From the NCBI GenBank assembly GCA_949316495.1, contig OX439008.1:18299290-18363289 (forward strand): a stretch of DNA of 64,000 nucleotides. The letters run 5' to 3'. Made by a program: the position numbers and the translations under genes. The stretch comes from Amphiduros pacificus (Eukaryota > Annelida > Polychaeta > Phyllodocida > Hesionidae). The notes under the pieces are model-generated. The model saw only the letters and a list, made by a program, of their open reading frames with translations, made no database searches and was not told where the DNA came from. Below are positions 12,101 to 22,549 of this stretch, piece by piece (position 1 is the stretch's first letter; the number at the start of each line of letters is the position of its first letter).

Positions 12101-15100
12101 CCATTTGTCCAGTTCAAATTATACTTGTTCTCACATTCATAATGTTTTAGGGAACCAATACACATTGCTGTGGTTTTATCAACATTTAATTTTAAACCAG
12201 ACATCTTATAGAATTCATTCACTAGTTTCAGGACATTACCAACTGAATCAAAGTCAGACACAAAAATTGTAGTGTCATCTGCCAATTGTGATACTTTAAA
12301 TTCAATCATATTGATTTTGATACCCTTGATTGATCTTGTTTTCCGGATGGCATTTGCCATTATTTCAACTGCAATGATGAACAGATAGGGTGAAATAGGA
12401 CAGCCTTGTCTTATTCCTCTATATAGTTTAAAAAAGCCACCTTTCCGAACATAATAGTCAGTAGTTTCAAGCAACACTGAGGTGGCTAAAGCTGCAGAAT
12501 GCCCCTGCTTGAAACCAAACTGCATATTGCATGTACTTAAACTCTCTGCTTCTTTACATAGAATTACTATATCCATTAGCTTACACAGGACACTTTGTAA
12601 ACAAATTGCTCTGAAGTTGTCAGAAACATTAATGTTGACTCGTTTATTCTTTGGTATGGGTATATATCTGACCTTTGGTAAGGTATATATCTGACCTTCA
12701 TGATGTGAGAGAATATATGTAAGGTATATATCTGACCTTCATGACATGAGAGAATATATGTAAGGTATATATCTGACCTTCATGATGTGAGAGAATATAT
12801 GTAAGGTATATATCTGACCTTCATGATGTCGGGTAATATATGTAAGGTATATATCTGACCTTCATGATGTCAGGTAATATACGTAAGGTATATATATATC
12901 TGACCTTCATGATGTCAGGTAATGTATGTAAGGTATATATCTGACCTTCGTGATGTTAGAGACTATATGTAAGGTATATATCTGACCTTCATGATGTCAG
13001 GTAATATACGTAAGGTATATATATATCTGACCTTCATGATGTCAGGTAATATATGTAAGGTATATATCTGACCTTCTTGATGTTAGAGAATATATGTAAG
13101 GTATATATCTGACCTTCATGATGTCAGGTAATACATATATAAGGTATATATCTGACCTTCATGATATTAAAGAATATATGTAAGGTACATATCTGACCTT
13201 CATGATGTGAGAGAATACATTTAAGGTATATATCTGACCTTCATGATGTCAGGTAATATATGTAAGGTATATATCTGACCTTCATGATGTTAGGGAATAT
13301 ATGTAAGGTATATATCTGACCTTCATGATGTGAGAGAATATATGTAAGGTATATATCTGACCTTCATGATGTCGGGTAATATATGTAAGGTATATATCTG
13401 ACCTTCATGATGTCAGGTAATATATGTAAGGTATATATCTGACCTTCATGATGTTAGAGAATATATGTAAGGTATATATCTGACCTTCATGATGTCAGGT
13501 AATACATATATAAGATATATATCTGACCTTCATGATATTAAAGAATATATGTAAGGTACATATCTGACCTTCATGATGTGAGAGAATATATTTAAGGTAT
13601 ATATCTGACCTTCATGATGTCAGGTAATATATGTAAGGTATATATCTGACCTTCGTGATGTTAGGGAATATATGTAAGGTATATATCTGACCTTCATGAT
13701 GTGAGAGAATATATTTAAGGTATATATCTGACCTTCATGATGATGTCTGCAGGAATACAATGGGTAAGTAGCTCATATATTCTTCCCCGCACTTCTAATA
13801 ATCTGAAGAAAAACAGAATAAAATACAAAATACGATCACAAGAGCAACAATCAACAAATGCAATGTCAATGCAGAGTGGGTTGACATTTCTCATTCCATA
13901 TTTAGTTCAGGGTCTTTATTAATAGTTATTAATCCAGTAATCAATATACAAGCACATCACTTATGCACATGATATTAGTGAAGGAAAACCAAATCTAACC
14001 AAAGGTATCAAGTCAGGGTTGCCATCGGGATCAGATTCTAAAATTCCTCAACATTTTGCTCGTTTTCCCTAACCAAATATGATTCTTCACTGACCAATTT
14101 GACATCTGAATAAAATGTATGCAGTCTACTGCTCATATTCTTTAATATCAACTTTTGTTATTGTAAAATTTCTATTATCAATTCAAATATTAGCTTGTTA
14201 TAACAGAACTTAATATGACTATCATAAAAGCTTAATATTTCATGTCCATATTTCTTGCATAATTTTCCGAACATGATTATAGTTGAAATAGAGTTCCAGT
14301 TTCTGCTATATATGGAAATGCATCCATATATATAACCTGCCAAAATTGTACATGCTGTTCATTTGTTCATTCTTTCTTTTTTGTATGCAACTCATAGAGC
14401 AATAATAAATATATGCAATAATATAGACAATATTGTAACAAATTGCATATATAGTGCTCAGAGATGACAAGGGCTGGTGTGCATAAGTCCGATATTTCTG
14501 TGTACATGTCATTCTGTGATGCATTCGATTTATACTCTTGCGTAGATTAACAGAAATGAAGCTGCATTTGATTTGGGTGGCACTCTGAACCGTGCACATT
14601 TCCTTCTTTTAGCACTTCACAAACCCGTTCAGCAGACTATATTAGGCCAGATTTTTGGCCCAGGCCATTTGATATTTGGGGGATGGAGAAATATAAATAT
14701 CATTTACAAAATGGAAATTGCATACAAATTCTTCTTTTAAAAAAAAAATACTTTCTTGTTAATTACCTCTCTCTCTTTCCTCAGAAAAAGAAAGAATTAA
14801 TTTTAAATAAGCTAATGATGAAGATTTTAGGAGAATATTTGTACCTCTTTGGACTTTGTTCTTGTACAACCATGCTGGCAGTTTCTCGGAGAAAAAGTTC
14901 CCAATCTGGTTCAACAACCTCCTGATCAGCAGTGAATGGATAGCTGCAAGTATAATTATCACAAATAGAATTACCACTTGAGATTTACATCAATCAATAC
15001 AATAATTTGTATTGTATTCTATTCATTTGGGCAACCATGAACCTAATTCTATTAGGTTGTAATTTACAATATTAAATGTGTTTATTTATTATGCAACAGC

Positions 15101-18100
15101 AAATAAATTTTAAAAACTATAAATCAAGTAAGAAAATTGAGTTTTTCTCCATTCTAGAATCATCAAATTAATATAATAATGTTAATTGTTTAAGTATTTT
15201 TATATTAAAATTTATGGATTTTTGATCTCTTCCTGATGTGTTTGAATTGTCTAAAAATGATCATGCATTTACTATACATTTACAGAGAAAGTGTCTCTCG
15301 TCTTCAAAAGGGTTTGATGCTATTCATATCTATTACACTCACCGCTGTACCCTGCAAGCTTCACACATCAGGAGAACATGTTCCTCTCACTCTTAGTGGC
15401 TATGTTTTATACCTATAACACTCACCGCTGTACCCTGCAAGCTTCACACTTCTAGCATGTTCTTCTCACTCTTAGAGTCTATGTTTTATATGATACACTT
15501 ACCGCTGTACCCTGCAAGCTTCACACATCAGGAGAGCCCGCCTCATATTCCTCTCACTCTTAGAGTCTATGTTTTATATCTGATACACTTACCGCTGTAC
15601 CCTGCAAGCTTCACACATCAGGAGAGCCCGACGCATATTCCTTTCACTCTTGGTGGCTATGTTTTTGGCCAGTTCTTGAGGCAGATTCCCTAATCCTTCC
15701 TTCTTCACTGTGCTGGTCAATATTTGACAGATCTGAATTTGACAGTTAATCAAAGTTCTGTTTTTTACTCATGCTATACATTGAATACCACAAATAAATC
15801 AGGCACAATTACAATTACACAGATTTCAACTTTTTTTTTCAATTTCAAAAAGTATCATGTTTACTCCTCCATGGAAGTTTGATATTACAAAAATTCAAAA
15901 TAGAGAGTATCCCAAGTATTCATGTCATTATTTACTCAGGACCACTCATGACAGTTTAATGTCTTATAACATCTCAACTCTTTGCATTGTATTTCTGAGC
16001 TTCCTATCTTCAAATCAAATTTACAGCGCCATCTATAGGCAGAAAATACCACTTTTGCACTAAGAAAATGGAAGTGGATGTCAATCAACATGCAGAGTCA
16101 TTTCTAATATTGATTGCTTCCACTACAAATATTATCCAGTCTACCCAGACTCCTGTCATATCATGTAAATTCATATAATACTTGGTGGATGGTTTAGGGA
16201 GCATTCTGTTTGAGATGTTTGATATCCGTTATTGTAATACAAATATCTTTGATAAATCTCATGTCAGGAATTTACTTGACTTGCTAAACAAAATATACAG
16301 GAGTAATAACTCCCTTCCATTAAATGCAGTAGAACAAGATTTTATCATGCTAACACTAAATGCGGACGAACTACCAAATAGGATAGACCGCACCCAAATT
16401 TAAGTCCCCATCTTCGACTTCATCGAGGCAGGGGACAAAAAGCAAAATCAGCACAGTTAAATAGAAGTCAATAAGAATATAACTGACTTGGGGTATGGAC
16501 GGGGCGGCGACCCTGATGCCGAGACATCTGCTCCTGATGGCTGGGATCACTTTGCTGGTGGAGTTACAGCATAGGATGAGACGGCAGGTAGACGTGTACT
16601 TCTCCATGGTACGACGCAGAGCGTGCTGCGCATCCTTGCTCAGACGGTCCACCTCCGTCAACACCACCACTGAAAACATGAACCAAACATATATCAACAT
16701 CTCCGGGTCAACACCACCACTGAAAATATAAACCCAACATATATCAAGACCACCAGGAAAATATGAACCCAACATATATCAACACTTTCGGGTCAACACC
16801 ACCACTGAAAATATAAATCCAACATATGTCTCACCACCGCTGAAAATATAAACTCAACATGCCAAGACCACCAATGAAAATAAAAACCAAAAATATTTCA
16901 ACACCACCGCTGAAAATATAAACTCAACATATGTCAACACCACCATTGAAAATAAACCCAACTTAGATGTCATGGCGGTGGCAAAATTCTTGAAACTCTT
17001 TCAGGTTGATGAAGCATTTGATCATTTTCAAAGAAAGTACTAGATTTGTAACTCTTCTCTTAATCTGGTTGTGACTGACCCCAGTCCAGACCTCATTACA
17101 GGGCTTTTATATGACTTCATTGTGGCACGATGAAGTCAAGCAACTCTCCCTATCTGCTCTCCCGGATTTCTATCTGGGCCATGAAAATTGGCTCGTGAGG
17201 GATTGGTTCATGGAGGGACTGCTGTTCCGGATGTGCCATGTGCAAAGAATTGGGTCAAATACGATCAGAGCACTGTGAAAAAGCAGCAGATATGGAAGAG
17301 CAGATAGTGAGAATAGCCAATGCTTATTTGATCACGTCCATTTGTATCTTTGACTTAAACTTCTCTTTGTTCCTTTGTTATTCTTGTCAATGGAACTCTT
17401 CAAGTCTTTTATAGTAACTCCCAAATTGAGCTTTAATCCAAACTATATCTTAAATGCATAATCATGCAACATTCCTGAGGCCCAAAATGACTATGGACTT
17501 CAGTCTGAGATTGAGAAGGGACTGGATATTATTACATTCAATCATAAGCTTTACCCGTGGCATGTGCATACCTTTGAAGTCTTTCTGAGAGGAGGTGTCG
17601 AGCTGGCTGGTCTGGGCCATGTTCTTAAGCAGCTCGGATATTACTATTCTATCATTGTTTCCCACATCACTGCAACATACAAATATTCCATTCAAATAAC
17701 ATATGATATGTACAATATATTTATTATCATAATCTCAAAGGAATTCCAATCAAAATGTAATTGGAGCAAAACATCTTGGCATTTTTAATTATCTCTCAAT
17801 CTAACAATCTATAATCTATATTCAATATGGATTTATAAATCATGATTTACTATGGCACTATGATCATGGCAATATTTATTTACACTGCCTACTTCATGCA
17901 AGCGGATTGATTCACACCTATCGCCCTCTGGTGGAGATTGGATAATGACTAAAATACCTTGGATTGACCTCAATGTGGTAGTTGCTTGCCACAGTAGAGA
18001 TCTCAAGTTTCTTTTTTGAAGGTGTTGTGAAGTTCTGGTGCTCGATTCTCAGTTTCTCCACTCCAGGTCCATACAGTTCTCTTAAGACACACATGATTCG

Positions 18101-19376
18101 CGTCTTCTTGCCTGCCCCAGAGGGCCCAAACACTAACAAGTGAGGGAAATCTCCGCCCCGTACCTATAAGTCAAGAATATAATCCATAATTAGTTTAATT
18201 GGGAGCTCATTTATTCATTTTTTTATGTAGATAACAAGTGGCGAAAGGGGCAACTCATGATTGGTCGACCAGAACTATCAGTGAGAAAATGCAAAATAAA
18301 AAAAACTGTTAACACATGTAGGTGACACATGACATTTATTTATAAGTTTATTCAGCAAAACCAAATAGTGCAATTGTGGGTTACCATCTTGGCTTTTTTC
18401 CATTATTGAATTAAGGAGAGTTTATGTGCACTTCCAATTTGTTTGTGCAGTTCCAGTTGTTCTCAATACGGCAGTATGGTAGCCTGCCTATAGATGGCAT
18501 CCAAACCAAGAGTGAATGACCTGTTAGTGTCACCTCATATTCCAATAATATGGCCACCAATATATCCATGATTACACATGAAAAATGAGAAATAATATTG
18601 TTTTGGAATTTAATTTTTTTTTAAATGATGATATGTTGGCTGTAATATAAGGCCCAGTGATGTTTACAGGTTTGTGGTCAGGATTGATGGATAGTCCTAA
18701 GATGTAGTAGCATCAGTGCAATAAATGTTTGTGCTTAAATATGAATAAAAAATAAAAACTGGGGAGCAATCTTGCTGAGAGTGATGGTAAATGGATTCTG
18801 GTATAATTTACATATTTAAGTTTACTCAGCAAAACCGATTGGCGTCCCGCCAATAATCAGGCCTGTGAGATGCAAGTTTTCTCAGATGTCACCAAATAGA
18901 ATAAAACCGTCATCCCTGCTGTCATTCATGACAGGATCCCTGCACATGTGCATGTTATCTACCTGTCTCCAACATTGAGTGTTTATTCAGCAAAGTCAAC
19001 AGGAATCCTGTCATGATCTGGGTTCTGTGTTAAGCTAACAAATCACTTTAAGTTTAACAGCCCCAAATCGTCTGCCAGTGGTCGGGTGGGTACATCCAGT
19101 TGGATCGATAACACAACAGTCAACACAGTCAACACTGTACGTCAACATTACAACACTGTCACTCTGTCAGTGTCATCAGTCAGCTTCCAATCCAACAACA
19201 CCCGGTACACTACGACTACGACTAGTACGAGTACACTGGCACTATTACTGGTCAGTATCTGTTATAATCGTGACCCAGCATTGACCTACCAATTTCTTGA
19301 GGTATGCAGCTTGTTCCTTGTGATAATCCAACTTAGCTAAAGAAGTGGGACGGTGCTTATCAACCCATAAACTCAT
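9110..19376 (-). CDS. RFC3: Replication factor C subunit 3 (clamp-loader small subunit)
   Basis: A complete RFC3 gene in eight exons: 19376-19290, 18163-17958, 17669-17572, 16669-16488, 15732-15593, 14943-14845, 13802-13733 and 9298-9110 (TGA). Joined, these give 356 codons plus stop, the length I recall for human RFC3, and every junction keeps phase. The start [10 protein letters not shown] matches the family N-terminus. Exon 2 has the Walker A loop GPSGAGKK; exon 4 has the Walker B region LTEVD and the SRC motif (IRSRC). Exon 8 carries the conserved end NCDGQLK...YYEHRLQLG...IYHLEAF. RFC3 is an AAA+ subunit of the RFC1-5 complex, which loads the PCNA sliding clamp in the nucleus. Introns after exons 5 and 7, and the one before exon 4, contain tandem repeats derived from the adjoining exon edge. 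The last intron also holds two LINEs. The gene is head-to-head with the ankyrin gene. Confidence 0.97.
9350..9535. repeat. 24-bp AT-rich minisatellite in RFC3 intron 7
   Basis: About seven copies of a unit like TATACTCAACAAATATAAAT plus ACTA, some shortened. It starts about 50 bases upstream (on the RFC3 strand) of the exon 8 acceptor. Confidence 0.75.
9715..9884. repeat. 41-bp minisatellite, distal piece
   Basis: Four copies of the same 41-bp unit found at 12659-13733, cut off from it by the LINE insertion. They end at AATATATG, just before the LINE tail. The variant GACATGAGAG predominates here. Confidence 0.9.
9885..12658 (-). mobile_element. 5'-truncated non-LTR retrotransposon (LINE A)
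   Basis: Minus-strand reverse transcriptase sequence. From about 12658 it reads [17 protein letters not shown], then GFKQGHSAA at 12510-12480. After an inserted second LINE it continues [21 protein letters not shown] and GYADD (about 11150-10840). The frame runs to a TAA at 10313-10315; the same frame then stays open to 10001, so one in-frame stop separates the C-terminal 100 residues. The 3' tail at 9885-9905 is TTTA-rich. The 5' end is cut inside the RT domain. It resembles CR1/L2/Rex-type RTs, but the clade is tentative. It sits within the 41-bp minisatellite of RFC3 intron 7, in the same orientation as the gene. Confidence 0.92.
11181..12435 (-). mobile_element. 5'-truncated LINE B, nested in LINE A
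   Basis: A second non-LTR element with a different [16 protein letters not shown], then QLADDTTIF, then a zinc-knuckle region with CLRCN and HHYVEC (L1/Tx1-like zf-RVT). It ends at 11278 in the residues IMEKL and has a poly(A) tail (T-run at 11181-11193). Direct repeats of 16-17 bases (GCCACCTTTCCGAACAT) at 11165-11181 and 12436-12452 flank it and represent the target-site duplication. It interrupts LINE A between residues YYVRKGG and [11 protein letters not shown]. The matching ends indicate a fairly recent insertion. Confidence 0.95.
12659..13733. repeat. 41-bp minisatellite containing the RFC3 exon 7 donor site
   Basis: About 26 copies. On the RFC3 strand the unit reads ATGAAG|GTCAGATATATACC followed by about 21 more bases ending ACATC. 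The first copy is the real exon 7 end: the exon ends ATCATCATGAAG and the intron starts GTCAGATATATACC. Each unit therefore repeats the last 8-10 exon bases and the 5' splice site. Variants include a +4 TATA insertion and GTCGGGTAAT forms. A LINE splits the array from its distal part at 9715-9884. Confidence 0.95.
15330..15593 (-). repeat. Three extra partial copies of RFC3 exon 5 end plus donor site
   Basis: The last 50-60 bases of exon 5 and about 30 intron bases recur three times past the real donor. The 5' splice sites (GTACAGCG|GTAAGT or GTGAGT) lie at 15592 (real), 15502, 15425 and 15342, spaced 90, 77 and 83 bases. Copy 2 is nearly identical to the exon; copies 3 and 4 are shorter and diverged. 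No acceptor-like sequence is obvious between copies. Confidence 0.92.
16660..16965 (-). repeat. Repeats of the RFC3 exon 4 acceptor site
   Basis: On the RFC3 strand, about eight copies of TTTTCAG|TGGTGGTGTTGAC with 20-35 bases of AT-rich spacer (often ATATATGTTGGG). The first, at 16670, is the real exon 4 acceptor. The others lie upstream in intron 3 near 16720, 16756, 16805, 16840, 16874, 16910 and 16945. Spacing is irregular at 32-50 bases. Confidence 0.9.
18380..18505. repeat. Interspersed repeat (copy 1 of a family shared with 32490-32610)
   Basis: It shares GGGTTACCATCTT, then GTGCACTTCC, CAGTTCC and a GGTAGCC-like end, in the same order and spacing, with the copy near 32490-32610. Diverged; no protein coding. 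It lies in RFC3 intron 1. Confidence 0.6.
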
Positions 19377-19423
19377 TTTCACGGGTAAATTGTGCAAATA
19401 ATCCAAAGAAAAGAGTACTTGCA

Positions 19424-19452
19424 GATTTCGCGGCAAAACTTATGACGTCATT
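19424..19452 (-). promoter_or_regulatory. RFC3 proximal promoter: E2F-like and CRE sites
   Basis: TTTCGCGGCAAAA at 19426-19438 matches the E2F consensus on both strands and lies 50 bases upstream of the RFC3 ATG. TGACGTCA, a perfect CRE/ATF site, follows at 19443-19450. E2F control is known for vertebrate replication genes, so this fits S-phase expression of RFC3. The opposite ankyrin gene starts about 0.8 kb away and could share the region. Confidence 0.65.
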
Positions 19453-20266
19453 TGTGAGGGATTCCCCCAGTCGTTCTCGACATCAAAAAGTAAGAAATCG
19501 CCTTTTCAGATGACATGTTTCAAATGCATTTTATACCTTATTTAATACATTGTAATTCATGGTCATTTGTTATGGTATAAGATCAAGAACTGCCATTGCA
19601 TTTTTTAAACAAAGATGATTTTAGCTTCCATCGTTGAAGCAGAGGCAATTTTTACCCTTTTTATTGGGATTCCCCACCGGAAGTAGAGTAACCAAGGACG
19701 CCTTTCTCTTACTTCAGTCATCTACTTTCGGTTTGTCAATTTTCACTGTGAAGATTACGAAAACAACACGTATCCTCTTGTGCGGAACATATATAAAGAG
19801 TCATTCTTGCAGTGTTGACTGATTTTAAGTTGTTCGAACGTAGATCGACATTTTAAAGCATGACTTTCCTGTATCCTGCTTCACTGTAAATTGTAGACAG
19901 TGAAGCTTAAGATTATCATTCTGAAGTTGTCAGATAATCTTTCTATTTTGAGAACTTTTTCCCTCTGACATTCTTGACATGATCAGACTCATTCTATACT
20001 TGTAAAATCTTACTTCAACTTTTTCTGAGTTAGGAGATATCAAGATATCTGACATAACTTTGTCATAAGGATATGTTTCCTGTATTCTTATAATAGCTTT
20101 GATTTCCATCAAAACCAAAACTCTGTTAAAATATAATCTGGTAAGTTTGAATGCAAAATTCTGATATGTTTATGATATAATGAGTTGATGTTTATTCATA
20201 GATGACAGCTACTATAAAAGTGATATAGACTTGATTTATGTGCTGAATTATGCCAGATGTTTTCAG
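19453..20266. other. Bidirectional intergenic region between RFC3 and the ankyrin gene
   Basis: No conserved frame seen. It probably holds the 5' UTR exon(s) of the ankyrin gene, because the first recognised coding exon at 20267 is preceded by an acceptor (TTTTCAG). Confidence 0.5.
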
Positions 20267-22549
20267 ATGGGGATGCTGGTAGAAGAGTTGCACATTGCAA
20301 TAAGACACAATGAGAGGGCCAAAGTAGAGCAGTTATTGTCAAGTGGTGCTGACATTAACGGTGTATATTATGGAATGACACCACTCATGGTTGCTATCAA
20401 CTCTGGCAAAGGTATCTTCTCATAACTACTGCCATAATATTAAAAGACACACCTCATGTAAATATCCAATTCTATCTTTACGGAAAATGTTTTTTTAAAG
20501 AAATTTATAGCTCAGGTATCATCAGTCTATATCAAAATAGACCAAGCTGACCAGTATTTTTTTAAAGTTACTTTTTTATTGGCTAAAAATTCGTAAAAAT
20601 ATTGTATGAAACACTTTGAGAAACAAATCTGGTTGAAATTAAGCTTCAAACGACAGACATGTTATTCACGACATTGAATGTTCATGTGTGTTTAGGTCAT
20701 ACAGATATTGCCCTGCTTCTGATCAGTGAAGGATGCGATGTGTTCAAGTCAGATGTGCAACAGACTACCACCCACTTCCAGGAAGCTGTCAAACAGAACC
20801 AAGTCAAGGCAAGAACAGCCAATGCTTTATTTTACCTTGAAAATGTCAAAGAAACTGACTCATATTTTGCTGACATTTAAAAAAATTATTTTGCTACTTA
20901 GCCAACACAAAAAAATATATCAGTGAAATTTGAAATCAAATTATTATTTCATCATAAAAGAAGGAACTCTTGTCATGTCATATTTATTATAAAAAAAATT
21001 AAATACATCTTTTGTTGTTCATTGATGTTTTTTTTAGGTTGTGGAAGCTTTATGTAAGAAAGGTGTTGACGTCAACCAAATGTTGAAGTGTGGTGAGACA
21101 GGTCTCACATATGCAGCTAGTCACAGCCTCACAGAGTTAGCGCAAACTCTTATAAAAGGTAGGTTGTTGGTCACAGTGCTATGTTATAGAAAAAGTGCTA
21201 TGTTAAAGATTTAAATTACAATAAAGCAAAAAATGCCCCAAAAACTGAATCCAAGGAAAGATAATATCCGAATAAGAATAATATCCACTTAAGTCTGATA
21301 CCCACAAATAATTACACCCATTTTAACATAATAAACCAACATTAAGAAGGGATATTGGTGTATTCGCAGAAGTGATAGAAAAAAGTGAGAATTGTAGATT
21401 CACAAAGTTATTTATAGACGTGACAATATTGATATGAATTGAGGACTAAGTACCCAAAACATTTGAAGACCACAGAAAAAGAATCAAATATTCAGCTATT
21501 CTCATATAATTCTGATAAATAAAGAGATAAATGATATGTGTGTTTCTATAACAATGAAATAATGATCAAAATGTTTCCAAGATTAGTATTGATTTAAATA
21601 ACAGGTGGTGCTGATGGAAACTTATCGAATGGAAAAGGAGAAAATGCCTTGTGTCTGGCAAGTATAGAGGGCGCCACTGGTGTTGTTCAGGCATTGCTCG
21701 ATAGCAAGGCAGACATAGATCAGGCCTGTAAGACTGATGGACAGACACCACTCATTGTGAGTGTGGCAAATGAACAATTAATGGTAACAAAGTTACTTCT
21801 CAAGGTAAGGACTAGACAAAATAAACTGGCCATTCAGTACATCTCTTCAGGTGATGATGTATTAGAATTATTCAGATAACATTTTGAATACTCTAAGCAA
21901 TTCTTGTTAATACAAAGAGAACACAAGCAATGTATTATTAAATATATATGTGTTATTCATTCTCTATAGATTTTTCAAAGAAATTTTCCACATAAACATT
22001 TGAATTCGGAAGATAATACAATAGGCAGAAATGTAAAACACTCATGAATTAGAACTAAGAAGTCATGAGTATTGAAGTGTTTTATTTTTTACCCCTCAAC
22101 CAAACTTTTGCCTGTCACATGTCAGTCCATCCATCTGTCCAAGCAATGATTTAAATGATTTATCTCATATAGTTTTGGGTTCATAAATTCCCAATTTCAT
22201 AAAATATCTTTTGAAATTAAAGACTGAGTGGTTCTGACACAATGCTTTATGTAAATCTGAAAGTCTGTTAGGAGGTTTAGGACTGTTTTTAGGAGTTTTT
22301 CATCATCAATCAATTATACTTGAAGGAGTTTGACTTTATGTCATGTTTCAGCATGGGTGTGATGTCAATATTCAGGACAGTGGAGGGTGGACAGCACTGT
22401 GGCACGCAGTCAGTGGATACAATGAGGACATGACCAAGCTATTACTCTCATCTGGAGCAGACAAACATATTCCAGATGAAGATGGTAGAATTGTTCTACA
22501 GGAAGCCATGGACAATGAAATGGATGAAATTATAGAAATTCTCAAATAA
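20267..22549 (+). CDS. Ankyrin-repeat protein
   Basis: Five exons: 20267-20411, 20696-20808, 21038-21158, 21605-21804 and 22352-22549 (TAA), 258 codons with phases agreeing. The protein is almost entirely ankyrin repeats. Helices of the form ELHIAIRHNERAKVEQLL, AVKQNQVKVVEALCKKG and ALWHAVSGYNEDMTKLLL alternate with loops such as SGADINGVYYGMTPLM, DVNQMLKCGETGLTYA and DVNIQDSGGWTAL, giving about seven repeats. The chosen ATG is the first codon after an acceptor, so the gene likely has an upstream 5' UTR exon, and an earlier in-frame start there cannot be excluded. Intron 2 starts with GC rather than GT (20809-20810). Ankyrin repeats mediate protein binding; no catalytic or targeting domain is visible, so the partner is unknown. 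Confidence 0.9.

Noticed and set aside
19634-19822. Short plus frame in the RFC3-ankyrin intergenic region
   Set aside because: No link to the ankyrin frame or a donor site in phase; probably 5' UTR or promoter sequence.
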